Assembly (NCBI RefSeq): GCF_018812025.1
Contig: NC_063045.1
Location: 59,183,883 to 59,247,882 of the forward strand
From: Megalobrama amblycephala
Taxonomy: Eukaryota > Chordata > Actinopteri > Cypriniformes > Xenocyprididae
Direction: 5' to 3'
Length of the DNA: 64,000 nt
Part shown: piece after piece, positions 58,701 through 64,000 of the stretch
Layout: every line of letters starts with the position of its first letter
Numbering within the stretch: position 1 is the first letter of the stretch
The notes under the pieces: model-generated
Databases searched by the model: none
The model's input: the letters and a program-made list of their open reading frames with translations, nothing else
Told to the model about the DNA's origin: nothing
Translations under genes and position numbers: made by a program

Positions 58701-61700
58701 AACCTCCGTGAACGTTGGGAGTTCTGTATGAGATATGAAGGACAGCGCAGTGCCGGGATTATTCGCACGAGCCGTTCTAAAGGGAAGCAGGGGAAATCAG
58801 GATTAATTCGTATTATTGTAGACTAAATCTAAATGGATTAAAATAATTTTTGTTAATTTAAATAAAGCTGAAATAAAATAAAATATAAATATTAGATGAA
58901 AAACTTAAAATCTTAAAAATTAGAAATAGCAACTAAATGAAAAAAAAAATTCTAAAACTGAAATAAATATAAATTCATGCTAAATGTATTAAAAAATAGA
59001 CTATAAAAATGACAAAAGCACATAAAATTACTAAAACTGAAAATATAAAATAAGTAAATCAGTATGTTAACTAAAACTAAATTTATAACTATTGAAAATA
59101 ATAAAGTTATCAGATAACAACCATCAGTGTACCTGCCGACACGGTGAATGTAGGAGTCGACTGAAGTGGGAAAATCAAAGTTGATCACATTAGACACGTT
59201 GTGAAAATCGATCCCTCTGGAAACGCCATATTCCCTATCTTTGCCTCTGGGAGGACAAAACAAAAGTCAGTATTAATGTTTAAAGCTGAAACAATTTACG
59301 AGATTAAAAAAAAATCTTATTTCATATTTTAAATGTTTCATTTGCTAGTAGGAACTCATACTTTCCACTTTTCCCAAAGTTCTTTTTCTTCTTTCCTCCC
59401 TCCTGTGTTTTCGTGGAACTTCCAGCGGGATTCTCTAGTCCTTGTTCGTCTGTGGCTATAATGTAATTGTAGAAGCCCTGATTAAACTGAGAGATAATGT
59501 GACACCTGAAAAACAAACCCAAATAAAAGTAAGTACATCGAATGCAACATGAAAACAGCATTAAACACATTTAACACCTGCAATGTGAGGTAAACAATAT
59601 TCACAGCATAATAATAATTATAGATATTACTGGTTGATAGTATTTTTTATAAGTGCTGCTTGGCTCAAGACGAGTCGATTGCACTCAATGACATCATTTT
59701 CCATCATGAAAAATTCTCGGCTATTTTGAAATTTTTCGAAAACTTACTTTCTTCGAACTTCTCCTAGGCCATTACTTCAATGTTCATGAAAATTGAACCA
59801 GAACATCTTCAAACCATGCTGACAAAAAGTTATAGATTCAGCCGATTCATCAAACCATTCTCGGTGCAGTGCCACCTAGTGGTCAGAAGATATGAAATAC
59901 AGCTATTTTTGCTTATATATATTATTTTTTGCTTATTATTTTTGCATTGACCTATGTATCTTTGGCACCATGCCCTAACAGTACTCAAAATGTTTTGGGG
60001 CAGCACCATCATGTGGTCAAAAGTTATAATAAAATTCCCAAAAATGCTAATAACTTTAGAATAAATTAACCTATTGTAATGGAAAACTGGTCAATAGATT
60101 CCTTGGGTCATGCCGAGAACATAGACACCAATTTTGCCATATTTGGACAAACTTCCACCATTTTGATTTTTTTTTTTTTTTTTGATTTTAGACTGTTTGT
60201 CCGATTTTCACCAAATTCGAGTCAGAGCATCTTCAGACTGTGCCGACAAAACTTATGGATTTCGTGTCGACAGACAAAACCGTTTTTGTATGCCGCAGCA
60301 GTGAAGTTGAGGCATGATGCCAAGACTCTTGCAATGCTTTGGCATATTGACACCAAACTTTGTGTCGTTGTCACCTCACTCTGACCACACCACATCAATT
60401 TGGCAACAGCGACACCTATTGGTTGAAAGTGCTAAACCATTAATTCATTATTATTGACTGTAATTATGATTTTTCAGCTATTTTGCCTAAAATGATCTTA
60501 ATAGGTCTTTAATTTGGTCTCTGATAAAAAGAGTATAAAAATCGAGTGACTCTAGCCGTTTAATCTGTTTAAACACAGCTCATTATTTCCATCCGGGACG
60601 AAACATAGGATTGGCTTAGGCGATTCACTCTCTCGCAACCAGCAACACCCTTTTGCCACACATGACTGCCCACTTGCGCGCGCACGTTTGATTTGGGGAA
60701 TTCAAGAGGCACGGATCCTAGGAATACAAAACAATGGCAGAGAAACAGCAAGCAAAATTCACAGTACCGGCCTATGCAGTTGTGAAGGCAAACCAGGCAA
60801 AAAAGAAGACAGTAATACAAGAAAAGGCAATGAACAAAAAGTCTTTGGATAAACAAAGAAATAAAACGCGAGTTAATATCGCGTGGCTTTCCAGCGATGG
60901 CGAGAACTAGGGAACTCAAGGGGCTGAAAAGTATCCTTGATGGCTTTATTTCTGCTGGACAGTAAATTTTCTTTTTGTATTTTGATCATACATTTTTTTG
61001 TTTATTTTTTCAGAAGCATTGTCATTAGCACACGTAGCTGCGTAATTAGTAACATAACATTACTTAGCGAGCCGTAGTAGAGACAAAATAATCTTAGGCC
61101 TAGCTCAAGATGATAGCTTATTTGAATTGTGCATAATTTTGTTAGATAACTAAATACATGTTTAACAGATAGTAGGCCTAACGTTACTCCGCATCTAGGA
61201 ACTTTTCTTAGAACTTTTTACCCTCTGTCTACTTTTTACCATGTTCACCTGTAAGTTTACCTGCACGTTTTTTTTCGCCTTTGTTTTGTTTTTATATTCT
61301 CTACCTATGTTTACTGATGTCTTTATCTTGTATCTGTGTGTGTGTCGTACACACTTTGTTGTATGTGTGTGTTATTATTTTGTGTCTGCAATGCAGTTGT
61401 GAGTTGATATTTGAGTGTATGTTACTCTGTTTATCTGTAGAACACTGTATATGTTATGAATCTTAGACGAAATTCATCTTCATCACAGTGTAAATGATGG
61501 TAATGGAAAAACGTGTATCATGCAACCTGTTTTTAGCTTTGCCTTATAGATAACTAGCTCGTTAGGAATCAAAAATATATATATTTTAAACTTTACCAAT
61601 ATCAATATGCTAGCTTGAAGGAGTACTAAAATACTCTTGTTTGTTTATTCAAATTTTAAGGCGTATTTTTATTACATGTGATTCTGACATGATGTCACTA

Positions 61701-63879
61701 CATGCACTGTGCTCCTTCCTCTCCGCTCGTCTCAGGTAAATAATGCGTCTTCCAGCTCAGTGGTCGGAGTCGCGCGTTCATGCGTTTTGGGGGCGTGGCT
61801 TTGGAAGGAGCCCAGAAGGGAGGGGTGGAGTGAATGGAAATAATGAGCTTCTTTAAAACAGTCGTGAGAGGTCACAGACACTCGATTTTTATACTTTCTT
61901 TTTCAGAGTACTTACATTTTAATTATGTATTGATATATAAATAAAGTTTAAACAAATTTTGAAAAAAAGTTTTTTATACATTTTTTTACCTACTCTGCCT
62001 TTAATAGGTCTTTAATTTGGTCATTGTTGCAGTTGGTCTGATTCTCACAGCCATGTGACTTTTCATGCAGACTTTGTGCTTGGCCCCGATAATTGCTGCT
62101 TGCAGCTATATTTATTATTATTTCAGTTTTTCTATTATTTTCAGTTAGTATTTTAGTGCGTCAACTTCAACTTATTTCAGTTAGCTGCCAATGCAACATT
62201 TCTACTTTTTGTTTAGTAGAATGTTTTTCATACAATTTACCAAAATTTGGGTCATTTAAAGGTGCAGTATGTAATATTTTCTGTCCACTTGAGGTCGCTA
62301 AAGGCCTATTCAAAAAGGCGTAGCTTGATGACGCCAAGTTTCAACGCGGAATCTTGAGACGTGTGGTCTTTACCTCAACGGACGGTGGAAAAGAATAGGG
62401 ATAGGACTCTGAAAGAAATCATGTTCAGGAGTGATTATTAACGTTAGTGTTGAAGCAGAGCAGGAGCGAGTGTTGTGGAGCTGAATGAGGAGCTGGAGTG
62501 ATTGTGCAACACACGCCTCAAGCAGCGAAACTTTTATTATGACACAGTCGCCGGCGCCGCTTCCGCTTTTCCTGTCATGAGTATGAGGTAACGCAGCTCT
62601 GTTTATCATATTAGATACATTTGAGTGTGTTGAAAATGATGTTATAATGTTACTCTGTGTGTTTGCTCGGCGGCTGCTGTGAGACACTGTTGCACACTGC
62701 AGTGAGATAGATCGATTTTACAATATCATATTAAATGCTGGATGGCTTGTGTTGATAAATATCATGCAATTCATTTTGAAACATATTGTATGATGGAGAA
62801 AATTATGTATTACTGTTACTGAAAATAAAGCTGCATCTGATTATGTTATGTTAGCTACTTCACAAAATAGTGTTTTTCTCTGAGGCATGGTACTCGCAAA
62901 AAATCAAGAAAATTAGATTTAAACAATAAGACTAAACGTGTTGAGCTATATAACAAGAATTAGTTTTCTGTCTAGAAATATATCAAAACAGTTGTTCCAT
63001 TGTCTATTAAAATGTGTAATATAAAGCATCTTTTGGGTAACACGGGTATGACGCCATTGGCAGGCGACTCCTCACACGTCCCGGAGCCTTGGTTAAAATT
63101 GCAATTTTCTCACGATTTACTAATAGTTAGAAACATTTGGGATATTGTAAGTACTCAAGTGAACAAAATATATAACACTGGCCTAGTGGTTTTTGGATAT
63201 TTTACTGCAAAAATCTTACATATTGCACTTTTAAATGCAATTGCTGATGTTATTTTGTCATTTTCACTGAATAAAATATATATCTATAAAAAAGGTTTTT
63301 CCATCTATTATTTACATTTATTTCAGCTTTATTTCTATCATTTTTAATAGTTTTACTTCATGATAATAACCCTGGAAGTGATTCAACACAGAAACGCTGA
63401 CTCGACCAATAGCGGGACTATCTAATGGTGCAGAAATGGCACACTGCAGCTTTAAAAAAATAAACCCACCTGGAGTGAACCGGCAATTCAGAGTTCAGGA
63501 CACAAGCAGGGATGCTGAACTGCTCCAAAAACAGCTTGAGCCGGTAACAGCGGTTCACTTCGCCAACGAATATGAGCGTCTTCCCTCGAACCAGGCCGAG
63601 CTTCAGGAGGGTGTATATGAGCAGGAACTTATCCTCCTCCTCACATTTGATGCTGTACTGCTGGAGCTGAGAGCTGTCGGGCAACTGAGAACCCTCGAGC
63701 TTCAGAGTCACCTACAACAGGTGGAGGAAGACTATCAGATCCAGCCAAGACACACACACTGCTACTGCTTCTCTGCTTCTGCACTCACCGGATTGTGGAG
63801 GACGAGCTCTTTCAGGGCCTGAACGTCGTCATTCAGTGTGGCCGACATGAGGAACGCCTGGTAGATCTTGGGTAAGTGA
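55778..63879 (-). CDS. ddx56: ddx56, nucleolar DEAD-box RNA helicase (C-terminal half; 5' part off the right edge)
   Basis: Minus-strand exons in order: 63879-63789, 63711-63470, 59505-59362, 59246-59133, 58776-58682, 58409-58339, 58254-58165, 58078-57973, 57885-57794, 55861-55778 (TAA). The frame is continuous through all junctions. The first visible exon carries motif III (LMSAT). The helicase C domain follows with GKTLIFV, then motif V ([15 protein letters not shown]) and motif VI (HRVGRTAR). A Lys-rich insert ([14 protein letters not shown]) lies between motifs IV and V, where human DDX56 also has a charged insert. The tail (RRKKRFK ... [10 protein letters not shown]) is basic. Known: DDX56 is a nucleolar ATP-dependent RNA helicase for 60S ribosome assembly. 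The Q motif, Walker A and DEAD box are outside the window. Arranged tail-to-tail with ykt6. Confidence 0.96.
55938..56270. repeat. hAT-like MITE end fragment
   Basis: CTAGGGCTGCCTCCGAATAG followed by TTAGTCGACCAAATTTTAAT and TAGTCGGTTGGTCG is typical of hAT-derived ends in fish. The partner end is not clear. Confidence 0.45.
56688..57772. repeat. 49-bp minisatellite in ddx56 last intron
   Basis: About 22 units of CTCTCCTCCCCATCATGAAT then GGACACGCCCCCTACTGCTG then ATTGGCTCA. Units vary by TTGG/TCGC and one-base C-run changes. It ends about 20 bp from the donor of the exon at 57885-57794. Frames on the minus strand are open ([13 protein letters not shown] type) but shift because 49 is not a multiple of 3. 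Confidence 0.92.
59640..62130. mobile_element. Large composite repeat in ddx56 intron with nested insert
   Basis: The outer sequence (about 59640-60519 and 62001-62130, ending GGCCCCGATAATTGCTGCTT) is interrupted by a 1.48-kb insert. The 22-bp stretch from TTAATAGGTCTTTAATTTGG is present on both sides of the insert (60498-60519 and 62001-62022). Inside the insert, TATAAAAATCGAGTGACT at 60535 is mirrored by AGACACTCGATTTTTATACT near 61876, and AGCTCATTATTTCCAT is mirrored near 61836. Confidence 0.7.
60734..60960 (+). pseudogene. Degraded coding-like fragment inside the nested insert
   Basis: An ATG at 60734 opens a Lys-rich frame of 58 codons ending in TAG at 60908-60910 (MAEKQQAKF ... [16 protein letters not shown]). 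From about 60875 the next frame continues [20 protein letters not shown] and stops being open at a GTAAAT-like junction after 60960. RVNI followed by RELKGLK resembles a conserved segment I recall from transposon-associated teleost proteins. The match is from memory and the frame is broken, so this is at best a relic. Confidence 0.35.
62258..63452. mobile_element. Related MITE fragments in ddx56 intron
   Basis: AAAGGTGCAGTATGTAATAT at 62258 and the opposite-facing AATCTTACATATTGCACTTT at about 63213-63235, then AATGGCACACTGCAGCTTTA near 63432, are ends of one or two related elements. The middle includes a block shared with 54340-54540 (AGATACATTTGAGTGTGTTG). Confidence 0.5.
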
Positions 63880-63934
63880 CTGCAGAGGTGAACAGAGACA
63901 AATACTAAATGTTGTACCTTTAAAAAAGTGACGT

Positions 63935-64000
63935 GGAGGAATAAGGGTCTTATCTAGCGATTTTTTTTTTACTTTTTAACCACAAATGCTCTTCTTGCAC
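63935..64000. repeat. MITE family C-related fragment at right edge
   Basis: GGAATAAGGGTCTTATCTAG-CGA repeats the wording at 46790-46815. It is cut by the window edge. Confidence 0.65.

Noticed and set aside
60569..60919. 116-codon minus-strand ORF rich in Cys/Leu/Phe
   Set aside because: It is the complement of a Lys-rich plus-strand relic within a repeat, with no domain.

Overview
The window is vertebrate nuclear DNA, most likely from a cyprinid (carp- or zebrafish-like) teleost. The evidence is intron-rich genes with GT-AG junctions encoding clear vertebrate orthologues, a high density of palindromic DNA-transposon MITEs of the kind I associate with cyprinid genomes, a degenerate Tc1-type element, a tRNA-derived SINE and long minisatellites. 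No prokaryotic or viral gene is visible. The species call is an inference.

Layout from left to right. (1) About 1.4-16.0 kb, minus strand: ash2l, the trithorax/COMPASS subunit. Fourteen coding exons including the start codon are present, and the last exon or exons lie off the left edge. (2) 16.0-20.9 kb: intergenic DNA with a 38-bp tandem array bracketed by an inverted copy of its own monomer. (3) 20.9-22.95 kb, plus strand: a small two-exon homeobox gene with an Eh1-like repressor motif, best called pnx. (4) 23-28 kb: intergenic, mostly nested MITEs. (5) 28.0-46.6 kb, plus strand: aebp1 (ACLP), 20 coding exons covering signal peptide, Lys/Pro-rich repeat, acidic linker, discoidin domain, inactive carboxypeptidase-like domain, transthyretin-like domain and tail. 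One exon carries a single-base frameshift. (6) 48.7-51.7 kb, plus strand: ykt6, complete at 198 residues. (7) 55.8-64 kb, minus strand: ddx56, the C-terminal half, running off the right edge and convergent with ykt6.

The genes do not form a functional pathway: chromatin methylation, neuronal patterning, extracellular matrix, membrane fusion and ribosome assembly. The aebp1-ykt6-ddx56 grouping resembles the neighbourhood of the human orthologues on chromosome 7p13 (recalled, not searched), while ash2l comes from a different human chromosome. The reading frame is continuous across every proposed splice junction of all five genes; the one break is the internal frameshift in aebp1 exon 17.

Most remaining DNA is repetitive. 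I saw no convincing new biological system. The most check-worthy items are the aebp1 frameshift, the run of skippable aebp1 exons, transposon families that carry expanding minisatellites with inverted ends, several nested or interleaved MITEs, a fragment of coding-like sequence inside a nested repeat, a duplicated block upstream of ykt6, and a GC-rich island between ash2l and pnx.
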